A stretch of DNA of 43,264 nt, from positions 11,594-54,857 of the forward strand of contig NZ_MUGT01000019.1 in the NCBI RefSeq assembly GCF_002217205.1. The letters run 5' to 3'. The position numbers were made by a program, and so were the translations under genes. Positions 35,651-43,192 of this stretch are shown piece by piece. Origin of the DNA: Flavobacterium branchiophilum NBRC 15030 = ATCC 35035 (GTDB lineage Bacteria; Bacteroidota; Bacteroidia; Flavobacteriales; Flavobacteriaceae). The notes beneath the pieces were generated by a model, which was not told where the DNA came from, did no database searches, and was given only the letters and a program-made list of their open reading frames with translations. Within the stretch, counting starts at the first letter, position 1, and every line of letters starts with the position of its first letter.

Positions 35651-36636
35651 ATGAAAACAAATTTAGACGATAAAAACGATAAGTTTTTATTTAATTTTTT
35701 TGGAATTGTATCCAGTATTATTGTATTCAAAGCCCTATTTGATATACTAACGGAACAGTTATTGATTACAAAATTAACTTTTTCTTTGTTAATTTTAAAT
35801 ATTGTTATTTACTATGCCCTAAAAAAAGTAGAAATCAGGAAAAGATTAATTCTTTCTTTTACGTTCTATAATATTATTTGTCTAATAAATTTTATTTTGT
35901 CTTGGGACAAGTTCCCAATGGAAATATTGTTTTTTGTGCTTTTGGGCTATTCCTTGTATCTATATACCAACACCAAAACCATGTTGGTCTATCTATTTGT
36001 TATTGCCTTAATATTAATTGCTACCCCTTCCATTTCTGCATTTATCAAAATGAATATCCAAACGGCAGAGCTCATCAATATTACCGATCAAAACAAAATG
36101 ACAAGCAATTTATTTTTAACTTGTGTCATGATTTTGACTCTGATACTGGTACATCGAAACCGCCACGAAATTGGAGTTTTTAATGTGGCCGATGACTATA
36201 TAGATATTACCGACATCGACAATAGTTTCCATTTTAATACAGAAAAAAAGAGTTATAACTACAAAACAGATGACAAGTATGGATTGCTCTACAAAGAAAT
36301 TATAGAGCTTATGGAAACCAAAAAACCATTTCAAAACCCCAATTATAACTTACATTTATTAGCTAGAGATTTGGTTCTAATGAAACGTATGTGTCTAGGG
36401 CAATTAATAATTGTAGCGAATATGAAAATTTTAAAGCATTGATCAATTTTTACCGTATTACACAAGTGGTTCAGGAATTTGAAAATCAAAACTACAAAAC
36501 GAGTTCCATTAAAGAGATACACACTCGTGCGGGTTTTTCCTATCAGGCTACGTTTAACAGTATATTTAAAAAACATACCAATTTGACCCCTTCAGAGTAT
36601 ATTGATAAAGTAAAAGCTATGCACAAAATGGGATAA
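35651..36636 (+). pseudogene. frameshifted AraC-type membrane-bound transcription regulator
   Basis: The first frame (35651-36442) encodes about six membrane helices (residues about 12-175), a linker with DDYIDITDIDN, and the start of a helix-turn-helix domain (NYNLHLLARDL), then runs off frame. A second frame (to 36636) continues exactly: ETYVSRAINN, NFYRITQVVQEF, then GFSYQATFNSIFKKHTNLTPSEYI, the second HTH of an AraC domain. Adding one G after 36374 joins them as ARDLGSNETYVSRAINN, the usual family sequence. The intact protein would be about 328 residues, a 6-helix sensor with a C-terminal AraC DNA-binding domain. A true mutation, a sequencing error or phase variation could explain it; no long homopolymer is present at the site. 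Confidence 0.85.
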
Positions 36637-36640
36637 AAAA

Positions 36641-36675
36641 AAGAGCTTGAATGATTTCAAGCTCTTTTTTTTTTG
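36641..36675. terminator. bidirectional terminator
   Basis: An 11-bp perfect stem AAGAGCTTGAA/TTCAAGCTCTT around TGAT, preceded by A-run and followed by T-run, so it works on both strands: for the broken regulator and for the TonB receptor gene converging on it. Confidence 0.9.
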
Positions 36676-36686
36676 ACTTTTAACTA

Positions 36687-38909
36687 TTAAAATTGCCAAT
36701 CTATTCCAACCGAAAAATTTCGACCAATATTTGGAATACCCTCCGTTTTTAGTCTGGAAAGATGTGCTATGTAGCTGGTATTTAACATGTTATTTATATT
36801 CAAATGCAAATTTAAAAAGGATTTTCCTAAAGGCACTTTGCCTCCAAATCCAAAATTCAATAAGGAATATTCATTTGAAGGAGTTTCAAAAGCATGTACT
36901 TTATGTTGAGCAAAAGTGGTTTGCCAATTGGCAAACACATAACCCTCTGTAAACCATTTATTAGGATTCAATACAGCCTTCAAGGTATTATTCCATCTGT
37001 TAGCTGGAATTAAGGGTAAGTAAGCACCAGATTGTAATTTGCCATTTACGGTTTCAAAACTACTTTCAAAGTGTAACCAATCTAACGGATGTGGGTGAAA
37101 GTGAACTCCCACTTCGCCTCCCAATAAACGAGAATTGGCCTGTGTATATTCAAACGCAGGAGCGTCTTCAATATCGATTCCTAAAGGCGAAATGTAAATA
37201 AAATTTGAAATACCATTGTAAAAACCATTAACAAACAACTCAAAATGCTTGGATTGGTACTCTAAGTTCAAATCTGTTTGAATGTTTTGTTCGTTTTTCA
37301 AATGGGCATTTCCTATTTCGTATCGGTTTGTCCCTTCATGGATGCCGTTTGATGTTAATTCGGCCAAATTTGGAGCTCTAAAACCTGAAGCCAAGTGCAC
37401 ACGCAGCAACAAATTTTTATTGACATGGGTTTTGTAGCCCAAGGAAAAGTTCCAACTATCAAATCGTCTGTTTAAGGCTTCAAAGCTTCCTGGTTCGGAC
37501 AAAGGGCCATGGTTTTCGGTATCAATTTGTCTGTTATCAAATCGGATACCGCCTTCCAAAACCTGTTTGTTCCATTCGATGTGAGTGGTACCCAATATAC
37601 CAAAATCAACTGTTTTGGCATTTGGAATGAGTAATTCTTCTCCAAAATTACGATTGGTTTGGCTCATGCCTTGTATGCCAATAATGGTTTCTATTTGTGT
37701 AGCTCCATTCCTTTTTATTTTGGGCAAATGGTATTTGAGATCATAATTAACCGTTTGCAGTTTCATGTTCAACAGGGCTACATCACTATCCTCAAATTCG
37801 TTTCGAAGATTGGCTATATAACCCATATTAAATTCTAGCACCGACTTTGTAAAGGTCAAAGTGTTATTAATGCTCCACAAATGATTGGTAACGGCTTGTT
37901 TTGGAAAAGCTGTTTTTTTGCTAAGTGATTGATTCTCTGTATCAAAATAAGGCAATCCGATGTCTAGTTTGTTCCAATTGTAACGAACAACACTCGACAA
38001 TTGACGGTGTTTGTAGCCAATGGCGGCTTTCAAATCGGATTCGTTGTATCGAGAGTTGGTTATGCGTTGGCCTTCTGGAATTTTATAATCGGCGTGGCTG
38101 TTGTGGCTTGCACGAGCCAAAAACGACCATTTTTCGGTGGCTGTTTTTACTCCTAGTGTAGAATGGCTTCCATGAGTATTTGAAAACCATTTTTGGTTAA
38201 AATTGATTTTCCATTCCTTTGGGAGTGCCATTTTTTCGGGGTTAAAATACAAAACACCCCCAAGTGCATCCGACCCATACAATAAGGAGGCAGGCCCTTT
38301 AATGATTTCTACACTTTCTATCCCAGCATCGTTGAGTCCAAGTCCGTGTTCGTCGCCAAATTGTTGGTTTTCTACTCGAATGCCTTGCGAGTAAACCAAA
38401 ACCCTATTGCCGCTTAGCCCTCGGATAACGGGTTTTCCTATAGACGTACCCGTAGCAATTTGCGTTACACCTGGCACAGAGGCCACACCTTCGATAAGTG
38501 TAGTAGCACCTTTTTGTTGCATAGATTTGGTGGTTTGGTGTGTTACTTTGATGACGTTTTGTGATTGCAGTTTTTGAAAAGCAGTTGATACAACGACTTC
38601 GTCCATTTGGAAAAAACTTTCGGTTAGTTTGAAATTGACAATGGTGTTTTGTTGTGCCATGTCGAGTTTTTTTGATTGTGTTTCATAATGTATGGCACTA
38701 CAACTGATTGTGGCATTTTGTTCTAGGGTAATGGTGGTTTCAAAATAGCCTTTATTGTTAGTCGTCAGGGTTGTATATGGTTTTGAAATCGTGATTTGAG
38801 CACCATTAACAGGTTGGTTTTGGCCGTTGGTAACCACACCCGAAACAGTGGTTTGCCCCAAAAGTACTGAAGCGTAAATAAAACAAAGTAAGTTTAAGAT
38901 TTTTTTCAT
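36687..38909 (-). CDS. TonB-dependent receptor, probable metal or metal-chelate uptake
   Basis: A 740-residue outer-membrane receptor. The signal ends SVLLGQ near residue 19, a carboxypeptidase-like domain follows (VSGVVTNGQNQPVNGAQI), then the plug (KPVIRGLSGNRVLVYSQG, IIKGPASLLYGSDALGGV), and a 22-strand-type barrel ending in the aromatic SVGIDWQF. Its length, the IRGLSGNRV plug motif and the RASHNSHADYKIPEGQR barrel segment resemble the ZnuD/heavy-metal receptor group. A Cys/His-rich small membrane protein is encoded upstream on the same strand. The substrate is inferred as zinc, copper or a chelate. I start at the ATG at 38909; a frame open to 39329 reads through a repeat element and lacks a signal peptide. 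Confidence 0.82.
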   Translation of the reverse strand: MKKILNLLCFIYASVLLGQTTVSGVVTNGQNQPVNGAQITISKPYTTLTTNNKGYFETTITLEQNATISCSAIHYETQSKKLDMAQQNTIVNFKLTESFFQMDEVVVSTAFQKLQSQNVIKVTHQTTKSMQQKGATTLIEGVASVPGVTQIATGTSIGKPVIRGLSGNRVLVYSQGIRVENQQFGDEHGLGLNDAGIESVEIIKGPASLLYGSDALGGVLYFNPEKMALPKEWKINFNQKWFSNTHGSHSTLGVKTATEKWSFLARASHNSHADYKIPEGQRITNSRYNESDLKAAIGYKHRQLSSVVRYNWNKLDIGLPYFDTENQSLSKKTAFPKQAVTNHLWSINNTLTFTKSVLEFNMGYIANLRNEFEDSDVALLNMKLQTVNYDLKYHLPKIKRNGATQIETIIGIQGMSQTNRNFGEELLIPNAKTVDFGILGTTHIEWNKQVLEGGIRFDNRQIDTENHGPLSEPGSFEALNRRFDSWNFSLGYKTHVNKNLLLRVHLASGFRAPNLAELTSNGIHEGTNRYEIGNAHLKNEQNIQTDLNLEYQSKHFELFVNGFYNGISNFIYISPLGIDIEDAPAFEYTQANSRLLGGEVGVHFHPHPLDWLHFESSFETVNGKLQSGAYLPLIPANRWNNTLKAVLNPNKWFTEGYVFANWQTTFAQHKVHAFETPSNEYSLLNFGFGGKVPLGKSFLNLHLNINNMLNTSYIAHLSRLKTEGIPNIGRNFSVGIDWQF

Positions 38910-39231
38910 TTTGATATTTTTATAAATAAAATTTTTTGTTATGTTTTGAAAATCATATAATGCATGTATATGTGCTATAAGTGTTTGATAGTCAAATAGG
39001 TATAAATGGCAAAAAACATCAAGTAGCTTAGTTTGATAATATAAACAATCGCCAGCATTGATATGGATTAGCATAGTGTTTGAAATACTTTCTAATAGAT
39101 TTTGACTAAACAACACCCAATTACACCTAACAATACCTCCCAATCTAAGTTTTTTTAAATTATGAAGAAAAACAGCATTTGGAATAAATGGGATTGTTTG
39201 TAAGAATCGACACCTTCTTTTTAGCACGGAT
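38910..39231. other. long leader region of the TonB receptor gene, no gene seen
   Basis: The region has open frames only as an extension of the receptor frame, with an unlikely composition. No TAnnTTTG box is found on the minus strand close to the receptor start, so the receptor may be transcribed from the promoter of the small Cys/His protein (39726-39733) through the repeat at 39232-39332. Confidence 0.4.
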
Positions 39232-39332
39232 GCGTTAGGGATTGCAGTGGAAATCCTTTTTTGTTTTTTTCTTTTAAAAAACAAAAAAGATTGCAACGAA
39301 AAGCCCGACCCCTTGTGGGTAACGCCCAAAAA
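39232..39332. repeat. dispersed intergenic element, copy B
   Basis: Starts GCGTTAGGGATTGCAGTGGAAAT and ends GGGTAACGCCCAAAA (on plus); in reverse complement both ends match copy A at 8992-9176. The centre holds a perfect 14-bp inverted repeat CTTTTTTGTTTTTT/AAAAAACAAAAAAG (39256-39289 region). It lies between the small Cys/His gene and the TonB receptor. Confidence 0.75.
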
Positions 39333-39347
39333 ATAAAGATGATATGA

Positions 39348-39692
39348 TTATAAAACAGGTGGCCCCCTTAAAGAATAGGAAATGCCATTGAAACAAAAGA
39401 AGGAAGCCACTTGATAAGTAGCACTATTTTTGTAAAAATGCAGATTTGCAATGAGAAAAATAGGGGCGTGGTTTACAATTGTAAACGGTTGAAAAGCAAA
39501 ATCGCAGGTTAAACACGAGTCGAAAGAATGGTGTTTGTGGGTCCATTCGGATTTTGAGTGTAGCTTGTGGATACAATTTTTTTCGGCACGAAGCAATTGA
39601 AAATGCTCCAATTGGTCTATCGACTGTAATAATACGGAAGAAAGTATTATGATAGCCGAGAAAAAACCTAATATTTGAGTTAATTTTTTCAA
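39348..39692 (-). CDS. small membrane protein with Cys/His metal-binding-like cluster
   Basis: A 114-residue protein starting at a TTG (MKKLTQILGF). One hydrophobic helix covers about residues 6-25. It is followed by a region dense in possible metal ligands: C40, H42, H45, H52, H54, H55, C60 and C63, the last two as CLTC followed by DFAF. Similar short proteins precede TonB receptors in Bacteroidetes and are thought to be linked to metal sensing or delivery; no function is proven. The frame is open to a TTG at 39728, but a TAACTTTG box at 39726-39733 puts transcription start downstream of that codon. The next gene on this strand is the TonB receptor. Confidence 0.6.
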   Translation of the reverse strand: MKKLTQILGFFSAIIILSSVLLQSIDQLEHFQLLRAEKNCIHKLHSKSEWTHKHHSFDSCLTCDFAFQPFTIVNHAPIFLIANLHFYKNSATYQVASFFCFNGISYSLRGPPVL

Positions 39693-39725
39693 ATTTTGAG
39701 TGTCGATGTGTGGTGTATTAAAATG

Positions 39726-39733
39726 CAAAGTTA
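39726..39733 (-). promoter_or_regulatory. -7 box of the Cys/His small protein gene
   Basis: Minus-strand TAACTTTG followed by C matches the consensus. It predicts a start near 39719 and a leader of about 27 nt to the TTG at 39692. Confidence 0.5.
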
Positions 39734-39828
39734 TGAAAAATGATGTTAAATTTTGATAAGAAGTGTAATTTTTTGAAAATAACCGTTGCCAAAATGATAA
39801 ATCGAAAAAAAAATTGCTTGAAACGCTG

Positions 39829-39858
39829 TTTGTAATTGATTAAAATACAATAATTTTG
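39829..39858 (+). promoter_or_regulatory. promoter of marC
   Basis: TTTG at 39829-39832, an 18-nt spacer and TAATTTTG at 39851-39858 followed by C. The leader to the ATG at 39946 would be about 80 nt. Confidence 0.6.
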
Positions 39859-39945
39859 CAAAAAATGTAATGTTAAAAGCATGAGAAACCAAGTGAATTT
39901 GATTGGTTCAAATTTCCCCCAATAACCTAATAAAATAAACAGATT

Positions 39946-40521
39946 ATGAATATCGATTTGAAACAAATTTTTACCATTACAATGGTGCTTTTTGCTGTTA
40001 TAGACATTATTGGGAGTGTGCCAATAATTGTAAGTTTGCGAAACAAAGTGGGTCATATACAATCAGAAAAAGCGTCGATTGCATCGTTTTTTATTATGGT
40101 ATTGTTTTTATTTATTGGCGATCAATTTTTAAAAATAATAGGGCTAACGGTCAATTCGTTTGCGGTGGCAGGAGCTATTGTACTGTTTTTCTTGGCTTTG
40201 GAAATGATTTTAGGGATTCATCTGTATCGAGATGATGAGGCCCACACGGCCTCTATAGTGCCTATTGCTTTTCCGTTGGTGGCTGGTACAGGAACTCTGA
40301 CAACTTTATTGTCATTAAAGGCTGAGTTTGAAACAATTAATATTATTATTGGTATTTTTATTAATATTTTATTGGTTTATGCCGTTTTAAAATCGTCTGC
40401 CAAGATAGAAAAAATACTCGGAAAAACGGGTTTAAGTATCGTTCGGAAAGTGTTTGGGATTGTACTTTTGGCAATTGCTGTTAAATTATTTGCTGCAAAT
40501 GTTAAAGCCTTGTTTATTTAA
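39946..40521 (+). CDS. MarC family integral membrane protein
   Basis: A 191-residue inner-membrane protein with six predicted helices, covering the complete MarC/NAAT domain. Typical segments are FAVIDIIGSVPII in the first helix, FFLALEMILGI in the third, and the re-entrant-like motif PIAFPLVAGTGTLTTLLSL near residues 106-124. MarC proteins were named from the E. coli mar locus but have no established role in drug resistance; some relatives transport neutral amino acids. It has its own promoter and is followed after 41 bp by a small membrane protein gene. Confidence 0.9.
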   Translation: MNIDLKQIFTITMVLFAVIDIIGSVPIIVSLRNKVGHIQSEKASIASFFIMVLFLFIGDQFLKIIGLTVNSFAVAGAIVLFFLALEMILGIHLYRDDEAHTASIVPIAFPLVAGTGTLTTLLSLKAEFETINIIIGIFINILLVYAVLKSSAKIEKILGKTGLSIVRKVFGIVLLAIAVKLFAANVKALFI

Positions 40522-40537
40522 AAAGATTTTTATTATT

Positions 40538-40557
40538 TTTACGTCCTAAAACGTAAA
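40538..40557. promoter_or_regulatory. 20-bp inverted repeat upstream of the 65-residue membrane protein
   Basis: TTTACGT and ACGTAAA are perfect 7-bp arms around a 6-nt centre, 5 bp before the ATG at 40563. It could be an operator or a small hairpin in the leader that affects ribosome access. Confidence 0.35.
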
Positions 40558-40562
40558 CAACT

Positions 40563-40760
40563 ATGAAAATCTTTACTTATATCCTGTTGGCATTGGCTGG
40601 CACTTTAATTATTTATAACACGACTTTGTTGGATTTTTCAAATTTGACACAAGGCGATAGCCTAGCTGCTTTGATTGGCATATTGGCTTCGATTTGTGCC
40701 GTTTTGATTTTGTTGATATTTAAAATGTCAAAATCAATTGCTGAAAAAATGAAAAGTTAG
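40563..40760 (+). CDS. small two-helix membrane protein of unknown function
   Basis: A 65-residue protein with two hydrophobic helices (about residues 5-21 and 34-54) joined by a polar turn LDFSNLTQGDS and ending in a basic tail MSKSIAEKMKS. I do not recognise a family, although short proteins of this shape are frequent in Flavobacteria. The codon use is like neighbouring genes and it lies 41 bp after marC on the same strand, so it is probably real and perhaps co-transcribed. Membrane topology is the only thing supported. Confidence 0.6.
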   Translation: MKIFTYILLALAGTLIIYNTTLLDFSNLTQGDSLAALIGILASICAVLILLIFKMSKSIAEKMKS

Positions 40761-40866
40761 TTTTTATTCCAAATAAATTCAATAAAGGTTTTTATAATAA
40801 ATACGTGCTACACATCAATATAAATGTTACCCTTGTATCTTTTTTTTTGATAGTACAATAGTTAAA

Positions 40867-40912
40867 AAATGTATAAAAAAAAGGCAAACGAGCTTATTTT
40901 TTTATACATTTG
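40867..40912 (+). promoter_or_regulatory. promoter of the RiPP cassette inside a perfect 15-bp inverted repeat
   Basis: The -7 box TACATTTG at 40905-40912 forms most of the right arm (40897-40911) of an inverted repeat whose left arm is 40867-40881 (AAATGTATAAAAAAA). The spacer is 15 nt. A repressor bound to the arms would cover the promoter, as expected for a metal-responsive switch. The run of T in the right arm could also make it a weak terminator for the gene upstream. The leader to the ATG at 40982 is about 63 nt. Confidence 0.55.
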
Positions 40913-40981
40913 GTATTCGAGAATAGGATTTACTGTAAAAGTAAATATTTGTCGTTACAAATTAATTTAATAAAATCTATT

Positions 40982-41317
40982 ATGAAAAAACAATCAATTT
41001 TAGTAGGTGCTTTAGCTTTAAGCGCATTTACAATGGGAACAACTACAACTTATGCTAGCGTACATGACACTGCAAGTGAAGTTACAACAGTGGAAGCTAC
41101 TTGCGGCGATAAAAAAGTAGAAACAAAAGCAGCAGAAGCTAAATGTGGAGACAAAAAAGCTGAAACCAAAGCACACAAAGGCAAAGAAGGCAAATGTGGT
41201 GAAGGAAAGTGCGGCGAAGGCAAATGTGGCGATAAAAAAGCAGAAAAGAAAGCTAAAAAAGCAGAAAAGAAAGCCGAAAAAAAAGCTAAAAAAGAAGCTG
41301 CAAAAGTAGCAAACTAA
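40982..41317 (+). CDS. HvfA-like exported RiPP precursor peptide (EGKCG repeats)
   Basis: A 111-residue precursor. A Sec signal peptide covers about residues 1-25 (LVGALALSAF, cleavage near TYAS). The mature part has five cysteines: C41 and C55 in EATCGDKK and EAKCGDKK, then C72, C77 and C82 in three back-to-back EGKCG units (69-83). The rest is a Lys/Ala/Glu tail. EGKCG is the motif whose cysteine is converted by MNIO enzymes to an oxazolone-thioamide-type group in the HvfA family, giving copper-binding peptides; related bufferins act in copper tolerance. An MNIO gene and its partner follow. I start at the ATG at 40982, which gives a proper signal; a frame open to 40910 includes the promoter. 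Modification and metal binding are inferred. Confidence 0.85.
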   Translation: MKKQSILVGALALSAFTMGTTTTYASVHDTASEVTTVEATCGDKKVETKAAEAKCGDKKAETKAHKGKEGKCGEGKCGEGKCGDKKAEKKAKKAEKKAEKKAKKEAAKVAN

Positions 41318-41329
41318 TTTGAAAATAGA

Positions 41330-41366
41330 AAAATCGGTGTCCTACAAAGGTACCGATTTTTTTTTA
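41330..41366 (+). terminator. terminator or attenuator between precursor and MNIO genes
   Basis: Stem AAAATCGGT/ACCGATTTT (41330-41338 with 41352-41360), a 13-nt loop and a run of about nine T in all. It would end most transcripts after the precursor and let a fraction through to the enzyme genes. Confidence 0.75.
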
Positions 41367-41382
41367 TAAAAACACATAGAAA

Positions 41383-42189
41383 ATGGTAGGCATTGGGTAT
41401 CGAAAAGAATTTTCATCGGCATTTTTAAATTCGTCTGATTTACAACCTGATTTTGTTGAGGTTGCCCCCGAAAATTGGATTGGCATTGGCGGCTATTGGA
41501 AGCGAGAATTATACAAAGTATTGGACAAATACCCTTTGTATTGTCATGGTTTGTCGCTGTCTGTGGGCAGTCCAGAAGGGGTTGATGTGGCTTTTGTCAA
41601 ACAAGTGAAGCAATTTTTGGACGAAACACAGGCGGTTTTGTATTCAGAACATTTAACCTTTTCTAAAATAGACAATGCCCATTTGTATGATTTGTTGCCC
41701 ATACCGTTTACACAAGAAGCCATAGACAAAGTGGTAGCAAATATCCAAAAAGTTCAGGATATTTTAGGGCGACAACTTATTTTGGAAAACGGAAGTTATT
41801 ATACCGTTTTGAAAGCCGAAATGACGGAAGCCGAATTTATAAATGAAATTGTCGAAAGGGCTGGTTGTGAACTCCTGCTTGATGTGAACAATGTGTATGT
41901 CAATGCCTTTAATCACGGCTATAATGCAAAAGATTTTATCTCGAAAATGCCTTTAGAAAAAGTCAAATACCTCCATATTGCGGGGCATTTTCAGGTAAAC
42001 GACCGCTTAATTATAGACACCCACGGAGCCGCAATTATTGATCCTGTTTTTGAACTTTTAGCCTATACATTGCCGAAAATTGCTCCAAATACTCCCATTT
42101 TGCTTGAAAGGGATTTTAATATTCCTGCGCTCTCCGACTTGCAATTGGAACTGAATAATTTGCGAAAAATTAAAAATAATGCACTATAA
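41383..42189 (+). CDS. MNIO/DUF692 multinuclear iron oxidase, HvfB/BufB-like
   Basis: A 268-residue TIM-barrel enzyme of the DUF692 (UPF0276) family, which uses two or three non-heme irons and oxygen to rewrite cysteines in peptides. The expected iron ligands and active-site residues are present: H55 (CHGLSLS), E89-H90 (SEHLTF), E135-N136, D167-x-N169-N170 (LLLDVNNVYVN), H178, H198 and H202 (HIAGH), D212-x-H214 (DTHG), and E242-x-D244 (LERDFN). It starts 65 bp after the precursor gene, beyond a terminator-like hairpin, and is followed 11 bp later by the DUF2063 partner. Substrate is inferred to be the EGKCG peptide. The full length shows no truncation. Confidence 0.92.
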   Translation: MVGIGYRKEFSSAFLNSSDLQPDFVEVAPENWIGIGGYWKRELYKVLDKYPLYCHGLSLSVGSPEGVDVAFVKQVKQFLDETQAVLYSEHLTFSKIDNAHLYDLLPIPFTQEAIDKVVANIQKVQDILGRQLILENGSYYTVLKAEMTEAEFINEIVERAGCELLLDVNNVYVNAFNHGYNAKDFISKMPLEKVKYLHIAGHFQVNDRLIIDTHGAAIIDPVFELLAYTLPKIAPNTPILLERDFNIPALSDLQLELNNLRKIKNNAL

Positions 42190-42200
42190 ATCAATACGTT

Positions 42201-42950
42201 ATGACAACTAAAAGCCATTCTTTTTCGCTTCAAATGGATTTGGGAAATTACTGTAGAACAGGTGTAAACGAACCCGAAACAAGCATTCAGGAACACACTT
42301 TTCAATACCGTCGGTTGGTTTTTAATGTGGTAAAGGACACCCTCAAAAATGCTTTTCCTTTGACTAGAAAACATATTGGGAAAAAGCGTTGGAAAAAAAT
42401 GGTGTCTTATTTTTTTGAAAATCATCAATGCCAAACGCCTCAAGTTTGGAAACTCCCACAAGAGTTTTGCGACTATTATGAAAAAAACCCACTGCCATTC
42501 AAAAAAGAATTTGATTTTATTCAAGAATTGCTGCAATATGAATGGCTCGAAATTGAAGTTTTTATGATGGAAGACTTGCCTTTTGAAGCGTTTAAAACAA
42601 AGTCAAACTCCAATCAAGATATTGTTGTTCCCAATCCAGAAATTCGGATTTTGCCTTTATCATTTCCCATTCATCAGAAGAAAATTAAAAAAATTACAAA
42701 GGCAGACAAAGGCCAATATTTTGTTGCTATTCATCGAAATTTTGAAACCAAGCAAGTAGCGTTTCATGATTTGAGTTATCCCGTAGTAGCCTTGTTGCTT
42801 GCCCTTCATGAAAAAGACACTACAACAAACGACCTTATTCAAACGTTTATTGAATATGAAAAAGATATAGAAAAAGCAACAACATTTGTAAAGGATTTTA
42901 TTGCTTTTGCACAATCAAAAAGTATGATTTTGGGGTATAAAAAAACCTAA
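42201..42950 (+). CDS. DUF2063 family partner protein, HvfC/BufC-like
   Basis: A 249-residue soluble protein. The N-terminal about 130 residues resemble the DUF2063 putative DNA-binding domain found next to MNIO enzymes: FSLQMDLGNYCRTG, then YRRLVFNVVKDTLKNAFPL and later FCDYY. In this class the partner binds the precursor leader and brings it to the oxidase, which is the inferred role. The C-terminal half (QYFVAIHRNFETKQVAFHDL onward, here noted as VAIHRNFETKQV) follows the HvfC-type layout. It begins 11 bp after the MNIO gene, so the two are co-transcribed. A DoxX gene (HvfD), often fourth in such cassettes, is not found downstream in the window. Confidence 0.8.
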   Translation: MTTKSHSFSLQMDLGNYCRTGVNEPETSIQEHTFQYRRLVFNVVKDTLKNAFPLTRKHIGKKRWKKMVSYFFENHQCQTPQVWKLPQEFCDYYEKNPLPFKKEFDFIQELLQYEWLEIEVFMMEDLPFEAFKTKSNSNQDIVVPNPEIRILPLSFPIHQKKIKKITKADKGQYFVAIHRNFETKQVAFHDLSYPVVALLLALHEKDTTTNDLIQTFIEYEKDIEKATTFVKDFIAFAQSKSMILGYKKT

Positions 42951-43051
42951 GCGGGGTAAAAAACCTGTTTTTTTGTTGAAGTTGTTCTACGAAATTTGAC
43001 ATCAAATGTTGCGGACTTTACTATTATGGTAAATTACGCAAAGATTTTTAA

Positions 43052-43192
43052 ATTGCCTTTCTAGCTAATGATTTTGAAGAATTAGAAAAAGACGGTATAG
43101 CAGTAGGAGACATCATCAAACACCAACAAGAAAAAATTGAAGAATTGACGTTGTATTTGATTGAAAAACATAGAATTACATATAGTATATAG
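43052..43192 (+). pseudogene. C-terminal remnant ending in a coiled-coil tail
   Basis: After a TAA at 43049-43051 a frame runs to a TAG at 43190-43192. It reads IAFLANDFEELEKDG, then IIKHQQEKIEELTLYLIEKH, a heptad-like coiled-coil tail similar to the ends of larger Flavobacterial surface proteins. There is no ATG, GTG or TTG start in this frame before the tail, so it looks like the end of a lost gene. The interval 42951-43051 holds only an AAAAAAC/GTTTTTTT weak hairpin after the RiPP partner gene. The remnant could be chance but its composition argues for decay. Confidence 0.45.

Noticed and set aside
35878-36183. 101-codon alternative plus-strand frame inside the AraC-type gene
   Set aside because: It is a +1 shadow of the membrane helices; the true frameshift is at about 36374 and joins a different frame.
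38910-39329. 140-residue N-terminal extension of the TonB receptor
   Set aside because: It reads through a dispersed repeat and AT-rich DNA, and it would bury the signal peptide that starts at the ATG at 38909.
39718-40062. 114-codon minus-strand frame across the marC start
   Set aside because: It overlaps the marC promoter and coding region and looks like translated AT-rich DNA.
42063-42536. 157-codon minus-strand frame over the MNIO/partner junction
   Set aside because: It is antisense to two well-supported genes and rich in Phe and Lys as expected for a shadow frame.
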